From the NCBI RefSeq assembly GCF_029968035.1, contig NZ_JASCIQ010000011.1, forward strand, positions 124,001-188,000: a DNA stretch of 64,000 nucleotides, in the 5' to 3' direction. Both the position numbers and the translations under genes were made by a program. Below the pieces are notes generated by a model. The model made no database searches. It had not been told where the DNA came from and saw nothing but the letters and a program-made list of their open reading frames with translations. This document shows positions 1 to 6,896 of the stretch, piece after piece. Numbering within the stretch: position 1 is the stretch's first letter; every line of letters begins with the position of its first letter. The stretch is from Streptomyces cavernicola. GTDB lineage: Bacteria; Actinomycetota; Actinomycetes; Streptomycetales; Streptomycetaceae.

Positions 1-425
1 GTGCGATCAAGAGGGTCGTAAAGGGGGGACATACGGCCGACCCTAGGCCGCTGGTCCGACACTCCGTAGTCATCCGGACACACGGCATATGCCGACCGTT
101 CCGTGCCGTCGGTGAATTCCCCGGGACTTCCGCGACCGCTGCTGGTCCTCACCGAAAATGCCCAACAAGACTGTGCTGTCCGGGAGTTGTGAACACTTCC
201 CATTCCCCGGGCTATTCCGGCGGGCGTCGTGCCCGCCCCCGCGCGAATCCCTCACCAGGAACGAGCTCTAAGGTGTGCCCTGATCTGACGGTGCCCGGGG
301 CTCCTGCCGGACGGTCACCGTGAATTTTTTTCCGCACCCGCGTGAACGCGGGACGAGAGGCGTCGTGGTTTTCCCGGCACGGTGGAACGGGCAAGCCACA
401 GTGGGCCAAGAGAAGAGGGGGAACC
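1..425. other. Left-edge non-coding stretch
   Basis: I see no convincing gene here. The sequence contains a 12-bp palindrome CGGCATATGCCG at 83-94 and a 7-bp perfect stem GGCGGGC/GCCCGCC at 219-237. A T-rich run (positions 324-330) follows. It is probably the 3' flank of a gene outside the window followed by the upstream region of the gene starting at 426. Confidence 0.5.
219..237. terminator. Small GC stem-loop, possible terminator
   Basis: GGCGGGC at 219-225 pairs perfectly with GCCCGCC at 231-237 around a 5-nt loop. There is no U-tract, which is usual for streptomycete terminators. Which gene it would serve lies outside the window. Confidence 0.3.
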
Positions 426-1481
426 GTGATCATCTGGATCAACGGTGCGTTCGGTGCGGGCAAGTCCGCTGCCGCACACGACCTTGTCGAACTGATCCCG
501 AACAGCACGCTCTTCGACCCCGAGGTCATCGGCCGCGGGCTGCGCCATCTGTTGCCCCAGAAGCATCTGGACGAAGTGAGCGACTTTCAGGACCTGGCGA
601 TCTGGCGGCGACTCGTCGTCGACACCGCCGCTGCCCTGCTCCACGAGGTCGGCGGTGTCCTCGTCGTCCCCATGACCCTGCTCCGCCAGGAGTACCGCGA
701 CGAGATCTTCGGCGGCCTCGCCGCCCGCCGCATCGCCGTACGCCACGTACTGCTCACCCCGGCCGAAACGATCCTGCGCGCACGCATAGCCGACCGCCCC
801 GCCCCCGACCCCGAGTCCGTACCGGATGCCGGGGACGTGGAGGAGCGGGTCCGCCAGTGGGCGTACGACCACATCGAGCCGTACCGGGCGGCGCTGGCCG
901 ATTGGCTCACGGGCGACGCCCATCCCGTCGACACGAGTGCCCTCTCCCCGTACGAGACGGCCGAGCGGATCGCCGAGGCTGTGCGCAGCGGGGACGGGGG
1001 GCTGTGCGACATCGTGCAGACCCCGGAGCCCACCGCCGAGACTCTCGCCTCGGGCGTGCTGCTCTTCGACGAGCAGGAGCGGGTGCTGCTCGTCGACCCC
1101 ACGTACAAGGCCGGCTGGGAGTTCCCGGGCGGCGTCGTCGAGTCCGGTGAGGCGCCCGCGGCGGCGGGGGTGCGCGAGGTCGCCGAGGAGACCGGCATCC
1201 GACTCGACCGGGTGCCGAGCCTGTTGCTGATCGACTGGGAGGCCCCGCAGCCTCCGGGGTACGGCGGGATGCGGCTGCTCTTCGACGGCGGACGCCTCGA
1301 CAGCGCCGCCGCGGAACGCGTTCTGCTGCCCGGCCCGGAGCTCCGCGACTGTCGCTTCGTCACCGAACAGGAGGCGGCGAGCCTCCTGCCCCCGGTGCGT
1401 TACGAGCGTCTGCGCTGGGCGCTGCGCGCCAAACGGCAGGGCCGACCGCTGTACCTGGAGGCGGGGATGCCGGTGGGCTGA
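426..1481 (+). CDS. TmrB-like P-loop kinase fused to NUDIX hydrolase
   Basis: Two-domain cytoplasmic protein of 351 aa. The N-terminus MIIWINGAFGAGKS carries a P-loop at residues 7-14, and the following DPE and VPMT segments resemble TmrB, the Bacillus tunicamycin-resistance ATP-binding protein. The C-terminal part holds a complete NUDIX box at residues 236-258 (G-x5-E-x7-REVAEETGI), the metal site of enzymes that hydrolyse nucleoside diphosphates linked to another moiety. The GTG at 426 is chosen because TmrB homology begins exactly there and a purine-rich AGAAGAGGGGG lies just upstream; an ATG 84 nt earlier adds residues without homology. Seen: both catalytic motifs intact. Inferred: a nucleotide-sugar or nucleotide substrate is phosphorylated or sensed by one half and hydrolysed by the other. 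The true substrate is unknown. Confidence 0.88.
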   Translation: MIIWINGAFGAGKSAAAHDLVELIPNSTLFDPEVIGRGLRHLLPQKHLDEVSDFQDLAIWRRLVVDTAAALLHEVGGVLVVPMTLLRQEYRDEIFGGLAARRIAVRHVLLTPAETILRARIADRPAPDPESVPDAGDVEERVRQWAYDHIEPYRAALADWLTGDAHPVDTSALSPYETAERIAEAVRSGDGGLCDIVQTPEPTAETLASGVLLFDEQERVLLVDPTYKAGWEFPGGVVESGEAPAAAGVREVAEETGIRLDRVPSLLLIDWEAPQPPGYGGMRLLFDGGRLDSAAAERVLLPGPELRDCRFVTEQEAASLLPPVRYERLRWALRAKRQGRPLYLEAGMPVG

Positions 1482-1490
1482 GTCGAGCGG

Positions 1491-1543
1491 TGCGAGCCGG
1501 GGGTACGAGGGGAGCGGCGCGAGCGGGGGTACGAGGCCAGCGG
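1491..1543. repeat. Imperfect ~26-bp tandem repeat
   Basis: Two adjacent imperfect copies share the core GCGAGCnGGGGGTACGAGG followed by an AGCGG-like end (about 1491-1516 and 1518-1543), between the NUDIX fusion gene and the decayed lactamase gene. Probably non-functional 3' flank. Confidence 0.35.
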
Positions 1544-1582
1544 TCTGAGCGGGAGTGTCAGGGCTCGGGCTTGTGGCCGGGC

Positions 1583-1989
1583 TCAGTCCTCGTACCTCCT
1601 CGCCGCGGCGCGCAGCACCGCCCCCGCGCCCGTGAGCACCGGCTCGCCGTGCCCGAAACAGGCCAACTCCGAGTCGAGCGCGGCCAGTTCGCGGAAGGAG
1701 GTCACGGCTCGGGCCCGGTCGACGTTGAAGACACCGAGCATCACCTGCCCGTCCACCGGCGACACGGCGATCGCGCGTCCCCGGTGAACAGCACGCTGTG
1801 GCGCGGGAGATGAACGCCGACGCTGCCGTCCGTGTGCCCGGGGGCGCCCACGATCCGCGCGCCGCCGCCGAAGTCCAGTACGTCCCCGTGCTGGACCTCG
1901 TCGACGACGCCGGGCCGCCCCACGTCGACTCTCGTACCCTCACCTGCGTTCACGTCCGCCGGGCGGGTGCGCAGCTCGTTCTCGGTCAT
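1583..1989 (-). pseudogene. Metallo-beta-lactamase-fold remnant, truncated and frameshifted
   Basis: Two overlapping reading frames on the minus strand together encode the C-terminal part of a metallo-beta-lactamase-fold hydrolase. The first (1989 down to about 1765) contains APGHTDGS and VLFTGDA, the third and fourth metal motifs. The second (about 1765 down to 1583) contains the closing FGHGEPV histidine motif. Joining them requires a shift of two bases in a CG-rich run near 1767. The N-terminal HxHxDH metal motif is absent upstream, so even with the frame repaired the protein could not bind both metals. Seen: the motifs and the frame change. Inferred: a decayed gene. A sequencing error could explain the frameshift but not the missing N-terminus. 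Confidence 0.72.
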
Positions 1990-2012
1990 GCCACGAGCGT
2001 AGGAAGCCGCGA

Positions 2013-2063
2013 GCCGAAAGCACAGGGTCCTCTGCTGTCAGCAGAGGACCCTGTGCTTTCGGC
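2013..2063. terminator. Perfect 25-bp inverted repeat, likely strong terminator
   Basis: The left arm at 2013-2037 and right arm at 2039-2063 are exact reverse complements of 25 bases around one T at 2038. It begins about 35 bp past the stop codon of the leftward dipeptidase gene and lies before the lactamase remnant, so it should terminate dipeptidase transcription. It can fold on either strand. Confidence 0.75.
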
Positions 2064-2095
2064 CCGATCGGTGCTTTCGTGGGGCGGGACGACGG

Positions 2096-3451
2096 TCAGC
2101 TCGTCGCGTACTTCTGCAGGAACAGCGCCTCCGTCACCGACAGGCGCTCCAACTCCTCAGGCGAGACGCTCTCGTTGACCGCGTGGATCTGCGCCTGAGG
2201 CTCGCTCAGGCCGATCAGCAGGATCTCCGCATCCGGGTAGAGGGAGCTCAGCGTGTTGCACAGCGGGATCGAGCCGCCCTGCCCGGCGTACTGCATCTCC
2301 TCACCCGGGTACGCGATCCGCATGGCCTCGGCCATCGCCGCGTACGCCGGGCTCTTGGTGTCCGCGCGGAACGGCTGGCCCTGCCCGATCTGCTCGGTGC
2401 GGACCCGGGCGCCCCACGGCGTGCGCGCCTCCAGGTGCGTGCGAAGCAGCTTCGTCGCCTCGGCGGCGTCCACGCCCGGCGGCACCCGCAGGCTGATCAG
2501 CGCCCGCGCGCCCGCCTGCACCGAAGGCGTCGCGCCGACCACCGGCGGGCAGTCGATGCCGAGCACGGTGACCGCGGGGCGCGCCCAGATCCGGTCGGCG
2601 ACGGTGCCGCCGCCGATCAGCTCCACCCCGTCGAGGACCTTCGCGTCCTTGCGGAAGTCGCCCTCCCCGTACTGCAGTCCGTCCCACACCTGCTCGCCGT
2701 CCAGGCCGTCCACGGTCGTCGAACCGTCCTCGCCCCGCAGCGAGTCCAACACCCGCACCAGCGCCGCCAACGCGTCCGGTGCGGCCCCGCCGAACTGGCC
2801 GGAGTGCAGATTGCCCTCCAGGGTGTCCACCTCGACGCGCACGAGCGTCATGCCGCGCAGCGTCGACGTCACGGTGGGCAGCCCCACACGGAAGTTGCCG
2901 CTGTCCCCGATCACGATCGAGTCGGCCTTCAGGAGCTCCGGGTGAGCCTCCGCGTACCGCTCAAGACCGCCCGTGCCCTGCTCCTCGGAGCCCTCCGCGA
3001 TGAACTTGACGTTCACCGGCACCCCGCCGTCCGCCTTCAGGGCGCGCAGCGCGAGCAGATGCATGACGACGCCGCCCTTGCAGTCCGCCGCGCCCCGCCC
3101 GTACCAGCGCCCGTCCCGCTCGACCAGCTCGAACGGCGGCGTCGCCCAGGCCGCCTCGTCCAGGGGAGGCTGCACGTCGTAGTGCGCGTACAGCAGCACC
3201 GTCGGCGCGCCCTCGGGGCCGGGCAGGAAGCCGTACACCGACTGCGTGCCGTCAGGGGTGTCGAGCAGCGCCACGTCCTGGAAGCCCTCCGAGCGCAGCG
3301 CGTCCGCGACCCAGTTCGCGGCGGCCTCGCTCTCGGCCTTCGGGAACTGCGCGAAATCCGCCACCGACTTGAACGCCACGAGCTCGGCCAGCTCCTGCTG
3401 CGCGCGCGGCATGAGAGAGGCGACGGTTTCGGCGATCTGCTGCGACGGCAT
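2096..3451 (-). CDS. M20 family dipeptidase
   Basis: Cytoplasmic zinc metallopeptidase of 451 aa that would cleave dipeptides or N-acylated amino acids. The fold-defining metal ligands are visible: HYDVQPP (His90, Asp92), the bridging Asp in GAADCKGG (about 123), the general base and ligand pair in AEGSEEQG (Glu156-Glu157), the DSGN segment and a late His near residue 430 (QIHAVNES). The dimerisation insert between the two halves (about 190-310) is present, so the length fits the family. ATG at 3451 is preceded by AAGGAG at good spacing. It stands alone, followed by a strong hairpin and preceded by a tandem 15-bp repeat that may be its operator. The exact peptide substrate cannot be told. Confidence 0.92.
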   Translation of the reverse strand: MPSQQIAETVASLMPRAQQELAELVAFKSVADFAQFPKAESEAAANWVADALRSEGFQDVALLDTPDGTQSVYGFLPGPEGAPTVLLYAHYDVQPPLDEAAWATPPFELVERDGRWYGRGAADCKGGVVMHLLALRALKADGGVPVNVKFIAEGSEEQGTGGLERYAEAHPELLKADSIVIGDSGNFRVGLPTVTSTLRGMTLVRVEVDTLEGNLHSGQFGGAAPDALAALVRVLDSLRGEDGSTTVDGLDGEQVWDGLQYGEGDFRKDAKVLDGVELIGGGTVADRIWARPAVTVLGIDCPPVVGATPSVQAGARALISLRVPPGVDAAEATKLLRTHLEARTPWGARVRTEQIGQGQPFRADTKSPAYAAMAEAMRIAYPGEEMQYAGQGGSIPLCNTLSSLYPDAEILLIGLSEPQAQIHAVNESVSPEELERLSVTEALFLQKYATS

Positions 3452-3472
3452 GGGCACGCTCCTTGTGGGTGC

Positions 3473-3502
3473 GACGTTGTGTACGTAGACGTTGTGTACG
3501 TA
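3473..3502. promoter_or_regulatory. Tandem 15-bp direct repeat upstream of dipeptidase gene
   Basis: GACGTTGTGTACGTA occurs twice head to tail (3473-3487 and 3488-3502), 22 bp upstream of the dipeptidase start and between two divergent genes. Each unit holds a TGTACGTA core. It may be a regulator site; the function is inferred only from position. Confidence 0.5.
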
Positions 3503-3623
3503 TGGGTGCGTGTGCGCACTTCGAATACCGGGCCGATCTTCCCACAGGCCGGTGTGATCGACGCCCGCCGTAGGATGCCGTGGACAGCGGCGGAAGACAG
3601 CTGGATCGGAGCAGCAGCCCATC

Positions 3624-4982
3624 GTGAGCAGCGAGAACTCGAGCGAGAAGCCGGCCGACGAGCGGCGGGACCAGCCGGGCACGGAACCGGACGGCACGAC
3701 CCCCGAGGAGGTGCGATCGCCCGAGGCGGACCGGGCCGCGGAGTCGGCGCACGACGTGTGGGACGTGATCGTCGTCGGCGCGGGCCCCGCCGGAGCGTCC
3801 GCCGCATACGCGGCAGCCGTCGCCGGGCGCCGTGTGCTCCTCCTGGAGAAGGCCGAACTGCCCCGGTACAAGACCTGCGGCGGCGGCATCATCGGCCCCT
3901 CGCGCGACTCCCTGCCGCCCGGCTTCGAACTGCCCCTGCGCGACCGGGTGCACGCCGTCACGTTCACCCTCGACGGCAAGTACGCGCGCACCCGCCGCGC
4001 GAAGCAGATGCTCTTCGGCCTCATCAACCGGCCCGAGTTCGACAAGCAGCTCGTCGAGGCCGCCCAGAAGGCCGGCGCCGAACTCCGCACCGGCGCCACC
4101 GTCTCCCGCGTGGAGCAGCACGGCCCCGCGGTGCCCGACCGGCGCACCGCTGCGGTCGTCCTCTCCGGCGGCGAGACCCTCCTCGCGCACGCCGTGGTCG
4201 GCGCCGACGGCAGCGCGAGCCGGATAGGCGCCCACGTCGGCGTGAAGCTCGACCAGGTCGACCTCGGCCTGGAGGCGGAGATCCCCGTTCCGGAAACCGT
4301 TGCCGAGGACTGGAAGGGCCGCGTACTCATCGACTGGGGCCCCATGCCCGGCAGTTACGGCTGGGTCTTCCCCAAGGGCGACACCCTCACCGTCGGCGTG
4401 ATCTCCGCGCGCGGCGAAGGCGCCGCCACCAAGCGGTACTTGGAGGACTTCATCGCCCGCCTCGGCCTCGCCGGTTTCGAGCCGAGCATCTCCTCCGGCC
4501 ATCTCACGCGCTGCCGCAGCGAGGACTCGCCGCTCTCCCGCGGCCGCGTCCTGGTGTGCGGCGACGCGGCGGGCCTCCTGGAGCCGTGGACCCGCGAGGG
4601 CATCTCGTACGCGCTGCGCTCCGGCCGGCTCGCGGGGGAGTGGGCGGTCCGGGTCGCCGAATCGCACGACGCGGTCGACGCCCGCAGGCAGGCCCTCAAC
4701 TACGCGTTCGCCGTACGGGCGGGCCTCGGCATGGAGATGAGCCTCGGCCGTCGCCTGCTGAACGTCTTCGAACGCCGCCCGGGACTTCTGCACGCCGCCC
4801 TCACCGGCTTCCGCCCCGCGTGGAACGCCTTCGCGAAGATCACCCGCGGCTCGACCTCCCTCCCCGAGATCGTCCGCAGCCACCCGGTGGCCCGGCGTGC
4901 GCTCTCCGCCCTCGACCGCGAGGAGAAGCAGGGGGAGCGGGAGGCTTCGCCTGAGCCACAGTCGGAGTCGGCGCAGGCGTAA
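3624..4982 (+). CDS. Geranylgeranyl reductase family FAD-dependent oxidoreductase
   Basis: FAD-dependent reductase of 452 aa from the geranylgeranyl reductase/digeranylgeranyl-glycerophospholipid reductase group, which saturate prenyl chains of quinones, lipids or carotenoids. Seen: a Rossmann VVGAGPAGASAA motif at about 50-61, LEKAELPRYKTCGGG with the conserved Cys near residue 85, the second FAD motif GDAAGLLEPWTREGI near residue 315, and a charged disordered N-terminal 45 residues. GTG at 3624 is used, with a GGAG 12 nt upstream; a later start would lose only the disordered tail. In streptomycetes such genes often sit near menaquinone or respiratory genes, but none are adjacent here, so a role in menaquinone side-chain saturation is only a guess. 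Confidence 0.88.
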   Translation: MSSENSSEKPADERRDQPGTEPDGTTPEEVRSPEADRAAESAHDVWDVIVVGAGPAGASAAYAAAVAGRRVLLLEKAELPRYKTCGGGIIGPSRDSLPPGFELPLRDRVHAVTFTLDGKYARTRRAKQMLFGLINRPEFDKQLVEAAQKAGAELRTGATVSRVEQHGPAVPDRRTAAVVLSGGETLLAHAVVGADGSASRIGAHVGVKLDQVDLGLEAEIPVPETVAEDWKGRVLIDWGPMPGSYGWVFPKGDTLTVGVISARGEGAATKRYLEDFIARLGLAGFEPSISSGHLTRCRSEDSPLSRGRVLVCGDAAGLLEPWTREGISYALRSGRLAGEWAVRVAESHDAVDARRQALNYAFAVRAGLGMEMSLGRRLLNVFERRPGLLHAALTGFRPAWNAFAKITRGSTSLPEIVRSHPVARRALSALDREEKQGEREASPEPQSESAQA

Positions 4983-5357
4983 GCGCAAGTGGGGCGGCCC
5001 CTCCTCCCACCGCCCCTCGCGCTGCGGCGTTGCCGGTGCTGTGCCTCTCCCGCCGTCGAGGCCGCCACTGCGCCTGTCTGGGGCGACGCGCAGGGCACCG
5101 CGTCGACCCCGGCTCCGGCCACCCGCCTCTCGCTGCCGGTGCTGCGGCCGGCTCGCGTGCGGCCGACGGCACCGCGTCCGGAAGGGGGAGCCGCGTTGCA
5201 GCGGAGGAAGGCAGCGAGGCGGCAGGAAGGGGGGCGCCCGCAGTGCCCTGGTGTCAACTGCCGCCCGTCCGCAGCCCGTTGAGCCGTGCCGAATTCCGCC
5301 GGACTTCGTCGGACCCCGCTCAGCCCGGCCAAGCTCGTCCGAGCCCGTCGAGGCCCC
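4983..5357. other. Non-coding GC-rich spacer
   Basis: 375 bp between two convergent genes. Open frames here lack ribosome sites and recognisable motifs. No clear terminator was found. Confidence 0.5.
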
Positions 5358-5834
5358 TCAGTCCTGGACGCTGATCCGGAACACCGGGTGGTCCGCCGCA
5401 GCGGCGAGCAGCTCCGCGTCGTCGGACTTCGCCGTGACGCCCTGGAAGTAGCCGTTGACCTCCCAGCCCCAGCGCTCCAGGTAACCGCGCAGAATCTCGA
5501 CCTTCGCCCCGTCGTCGGCGAGTTCGGCAGCCGTGAAGCGACGCACCCTGCGGCCCACGCGCAGCTCGCCCCCGCCCGCAGCGCGCATATTGCGCACCCA
5601 CTGCGAATGCCCCCGCGCCGAGACCAGGTACTGCTCACCGCCGTGGCGGTACGGGTTCACCGGCAGGCGCAGTAGCTTCCCGCTCTTACGGCCCACGACG
5701 GACAGCTCGGCCGAACCCGCAACGCTGACCCCGTGCCGGGCGAGCCAGCCGATCAGGCGATTCAGCCGCGTGGCGACGGCGCCGGCGCGCAGGTAGTAGG
5801 GACGCGCGGGGTGAGCCGGAGTTGAGGAAGTCAT
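5358..5834 (-). CDS. Nitroreductase/deazaflavin-dependent oxidoreductase (DDN-like)
   Basis: Small protein of 158 aa of the F420-dependent nitroreductase (DDN) split-barrel family. Seen: the central AELSVVGRKSGKLLRLPVNP segment followed by YLVSARG and WVRNMRA, the strands that hold the deazaflavin F420 phosphate tail in mycobacterial DDN, and a final VFRI strand. ATG at 5834 is chosen because the family starts just before the helix that begins the homology; a longer frame to 5921 runs through the operator array. It is divergent from the TetR gene and is the most likely target of that regulator. Family members reduce quinones, nitro compounds or other small electrophiles; the natural substrate is unknown. 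Confidence 0.85.
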   Translation of the reverse strand: MTSSTPAHPARPYYLRAGAVATRLNRLIGWLARHGVSVAGSAELSVVGRKSGKLLRLPVNPYRHGGEQYLVSARGHSQWVRNMRAAGGGELRVGRRVRRFTAAELADDGAKVEILRGYLERWGWEVNGYFQGVTAKSDDAELLAAAADHPVFRISVQD

Positions 5835-5873
5835 CGCAGGATCCGTTCTCGTCTCGAAACACAGCGAAAGTGT

Positions 5874-5994
5874 GAGCACTGCTCTCTCTTGTGAGCAGTG
5901 TTCCACGGCCGCGCCCCGCAAAGCAAGAGCAGTGCTCTCTTTTCAGAGCGCTGATCTCTAACCGGAGCATCGCTCTCCATTCGGAGCGCTGCTC
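5874..5994. promoter_or_regulatory. Array of six 11-bp pseudo-palindromic operators at 19-bp spacing
   Basis: Six copies of GAGCRnYGCTC-like sites lie between the divergent reductase and TetR genes at 5874-5884, 5893-5903, 5927-5937, 5946-5956, 5965-5975 and 5984-5994. Their centres are 5879, 5898, 5932, 5951, 5970 and 5989, so spacing is 19 bp within the first pair and throughout the last four, with 34 bp between the groups. The last site ends 15 bp before the TetR start codon. Position and symmetry point to autoregulation by the TetR protein and control of the reductase. Confidence 0.75.
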
Positions 5995-6009
5995 TGACAC
6001 ACTGCCCCC

Positions 6010-6768
6010 ATGACGAGCAGCGAGACGAGCAAGAAGAGCGGCGACAGCGCGACCAAGACCCGCACCGGCGAAGCCAAACCGCTGGGTGCGCGGGCGCGGG
6101 CCCGAGCCGAGGTCACCGCCGCGATCAAGGACGAGGCCCGGCGGCAGCTAGCGGACGAGGGCGCGGCCAAGCTGTCCCTGCGTGCCGTGGCCCGCGAGCT
6201 CGGCATGGTCTCCTCGGCGCTCTACCGCTACTTCCCGAGCCGGGACGACCTGCTCACGGCACTGATCGTCGACGCGTACGACTCCCTCGGCGCCGCCGCC
6301 GAGACCGCGCACGCCCGTGCCGTACGCGCGGAGGCGAAGCCGCGGGAGCGGTGGGTGGCGGTGTGCCGGGCGGTGCGAGAGTGGGCGTTGGCGCATCCGC
6401 ACGAGTACGCGCTGATCTACGGTTCGCCGGTGCCCGGCTATACCGCGCCGCAGACCACCGTCGGCCCGGCGTCGCGGGTCGGGCTGCTGCTCATCACGAT
6501 CGTCAGGGAGGCCGTGCAAGGGCCCGGTGTGCATGTGCCGCGCATGGACGAGGCGCTGCGGGACGAGGCCGAGCGGCTGGCGGCCGATCTGGCGCCGGAC
6601 CTGCCGCCCGCCGTGGTCGCGGCGCTGGTGGCCGCGTGGTCGCAGCTGTTCGGCCTGGTGTCGTTCGAGGTGTTCGGCCAGTTCAACCGGATCGTGGAGG
6701 ACCGCCCGGTGTTCTTCGAGCACGCGGTGTCCCAACTGGCCCTGGGCGTAGGCCTGATGGACGACTGA
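6010..6768 (+). CDS. TetR/AcrR family transcriptional regulator
   Basis: DNA-binding repressor of 252 aa. The N-terminal 30 residues are Lys/Ser/Thr-rich and probably disordered. The helix-turn-helix is clear at about 50-80: AAKLSLRAVARELGMVSSALYRYFPSRD is the classical TetR pattern with the YRYFPS recognition-helix end. The C-terminal half is helical with WAHPHEYALIYGSPVPGY-like residues typical of the WHG-type ligand domain. ATG at 6010 is 15 bp after the last site of the operator array, so it very likely represses itself and the divergent deazaflavin-type reductase. The inducer is unknown; a quinone or electrophile handled by the reductase is an inference. Confidence 0.9.
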   Translation: MTSSETSKKSGDSATKTRTGEAKPLGARARARAEVTAAIKDEARRQLADEGAAKLSLRAVARELGMVSSALYRYFPSRDDLLTALIVDAYDSLGAAAETAHARAVRAEAKPRERWVAVCRAVREWALAHPHEYALIYGSPVPGYTAPQTTVGPASRVGLLLITIVREAVQGPGVHVPRMDEALRDEAERLAADLAPDLPPAVVAALVAAWSQLFGLVSFEVFGQFNRIVEDRPVFFEHAVSQLALGVGLMDD

Positions 6769-6880
6769 CACCCACAGCCCGCCGGACGCGCCCCAACCCC
6801 CGCCGTAGCCACCCCCGTACTCCCCAGGAAGTACGCCAGGTCACCGCGCACGGCGGACGTCGGGCCGCGGGGCTGCGGTC

Positions 6881-6896
6881 TAGCGTGGCCGGTATG
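6881..6896 (+). promoter_or_regulatory. Leaderless promoter -10 TAGCGT before histidine kinase
   Basis: TAGCGT at 6881-6886 is followed by 7 nt and the ATG at 6894, with no Shine-Dalgarno site, matching leaderless streptomycete transcripts. Confidence 0.5.

Noticed and set aside
315..1943. Long open frame opposite the TmrB-NUDIX gene
   Set aside because: It is Arg/Ala-rich with no motif or start signal and arises from the GC bias; the forward gene has clear catalytic motifs.
2183..4954. 923-codon open frame opposite the dipeptidase and through the reductase
   Set aside because: Arg/His-rich composition typical of a shadow frame, crossing two well-supported genes.
4983..5357. Possible small genes in the spacer
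   Set aside because: No ribosome site and Arg/Pro-rich composition.
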